Assembly (NCBI GenBank): GCA_937967755.1
Contig: CALBTA010000068.1
Span: 1 to 6,615 of the forward strand
DNA from: an uncultured Planctomycetaceae bacterium
GTDB lineage: Bacteria; Planctomycetota; Planctomycetia; Pirellulales; Pirellulaceae
Length of the DNA: 6,615 nucleotides
Reading direction: 5' to 3'
Shown here: piece by piece, positions 5,588 to 6,615 of the stretch
Position numbering within the stretch: position 1 is the stretch's first letter
Layout: each line of letters begins with the position of its first letter
Made by a program: the position numbers and the translations under genes
Notes under the pieces: generated by a model
Databases searched by the model: none
The model's input: the letters and a program-made list of their open reading frames with translations, nothing else
What the model was told of the DNA's origin: nothing

Positions 5588-6615
5588 ATGACCACCGAAA
5601 CCAAAACCGAAGTTGGCAGTTACTTCATTTCGAATTACCCACCCTATTCGCAATGGGGCGATGATGATTTGCCGCTTGTCCACGAGGCGATGGCCAGCCC
5701 GCCGCGGGCCGATACACCGCTGGGCTTGTACCTGCATATTCCCTTTTGCCGCAAGCGCTGCAAGTTCTGCTACTTCCGCGTTTATACCGATAAGAACGCC
5801 GCCGATATCGAGCGCTACATGGCGGCCCTCTCGCGCGAAATCGAAATCGTCGCCGAGCAACCGGTGATGGGCGGGCGGCGATTTCGCTTCGTCTACTTCG
5901 GCGGCGGCACGCCCAGCTATATCAGCGTGAAGCAACTCGCCCGGCTAAAGGAAAGATTGCAAGCCAGCATCAGTTGGGACAAGGCGGAAGAGGTGACGTT
6001 CGAGTGCGAGCCGGGCACGTTGGCCGAAAGCAAAGTCCACGCGCTGCGCGACTTCGGCGTCACGCGGTTGAGCCTGGGGATCGAAAACTTCAACGACGAA
6101 ATCCTGCGCGAAAACGGCCGTGCCCATGAATCGCCCGAGGTTTATCAAGCGTGGGAGTGGATCACCGCGGCCGATTTTCCCAACGTCAACATCGACCTGA
6201 TCGCCGGCATGGTCGGCGAGACCTGGGACAACTGGAAGGACTGCGTTCGCAAGACCATCGACATGTCGCCTGAGAGCGTGACGATCTACCAGATGGAACT
6301 GCCGTTCAACACCGTGTATTCGCAAGACATCTTGGGCAACAAGATCGAAACGCCGGTGGCCGATTGGCCGCTCAAGCGAGAGTGGGTCAACTACGCCTTT
6401 GACGAGTTGGCGGCCGCCGGTTACACAACCAGCAGCGCCTACACGATGATCAAAGACCCCTCGAAGGTCAGCTTCAGCTATCGCGATAATCTGTTCGGCG
6501 GGGCCGACCTGATCGCCACCGGCGTCGCCAGTTTTGGGCATGTCTCAGGCGTGCACTATCAGAACAACGCCGAATGGGCGGGTTACCTCGGCAGATTGGA
6601 AGACGACGATGCACT
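5588..6615 (+). CDS. HemW/HemN-like radical SAM protein, 3' end cut
   Basis: 342 residues are visible before the window ends; HemW-like proteins usually run near 380 or more. LYLHIPFCRKRCKFCYF (47-63) holds the CxxxCxxC cluster ligands C54, C58 and C61, and YFGGGTPSYI (103-112) is the SAM-binding glycine motif. ECEPGTL (139-145), RLSLGIENFNDEILRENGRAH (160-180) and NVNIDLIAGMVGETWDNW (199-216) follow the order of the coproporphyrinogen III oxidase-like family. Differences from HemW and HemN argue against a plain haem role: Tyr follows C61 (no fourth Cys as in HemN), and GIENF replaces the GVQSF of HemW. The protein likely cleaves SAM to a 5'-deoxyadenosyl radical; the target is unknown, and modification of the acyl or alcohol product of the upstream enzymes is a guess from position. 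The ATG at 5588 is the first in frame after the lipoprotein gene and lacks a ribosome binding site. Confidence 0.92.
   Translation, partial: MTTETKTEVGSYFISNYPPYSQWGDDDLPLVHEAMASPPRADTPLGLYLHIPFCRKRCKFCYFRVYTDKNAADIERYMAALSREIEIVAEQPVMGGRRFRFVYFGGGTPSYISVKQLARLKERLQASISWDKAEEVTFECEPGTLAESKVHALRDFGVTRLSLGIENFNDEILRENGRAHESPEVYQAWEWITAADFPNVNIDLIAGMVGETWDNWKDCVRKTIDMSPESVTIYQMELPFNTVYSQDILGNKIETPVADWPLKREWVNYAFDELAAAGYTTSSAYTMIKDPSKVSFSYRDNLFGGADLIATGVASFGHVSGVHYQNNAEWAGYLGRLEDDDA

Overview
The window reads as an ordinary chromosomal stretch of a moderately GC-rich bacterium, most likely a member of the Planctomycetota (Pirellula-like). The reasons are the near absence of Shine-Dalgarno sites before clearly real genes, the PQQ-type beta-propeller lipoprotein, and a gene mix (PaaK-like ligase, acyl-CoA-reductase-like aldehyde dehydrogenase, iron alcohol dehydrogenase, HemW-like radical SAM protein) typical of that phylum. 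This assignment is inference; there is no rRNA or marker gene to prove it.

Layout, all on the + strand. At 3-614 lies the 3' end of a phenylacetate-CoA-ligase/LuxE-like acid-activating enzyme. At 685-2121 is a CoA-acylating type aldehyde dehydrogenase. At 2159-2368 and 2365-2886 sit two small ATGA-overlapping genes (a lysine-rich 69-residue protein and a TPR-like protein) that look different in base and codon use. At 2956-4107 is an iron-dependent alcohol dehydrogenase with all metal ligands. A GTAG-headed hairpin (4127-4163) fills the next gap. At 4198-5559 is an eight-repeat PQQ-like propeller lipoprotein, and at 5588 a HemW/HemN-like radical SAM protein begins and runs off the window.

Taken together, the ligase, aldehyde dehydrogenase and alcohol dehydrogenase have the chemistry needed to convert a carboxylic acid through an acyl-thioester and an aldehyde to an alcohol (or the reverse), with the radical SAM enzyme as a possible modifier of the same substrate. 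The substrate cannot be told from the sequence. The two small genes look like an insertion between the two dehydrogenases. The lipoprotein has no obvious catalytic link to the pathway.

Gaps between genes are all under 100 bases. No RNA gene, CRISPR array, transposase or complete insertion sequence was seen.
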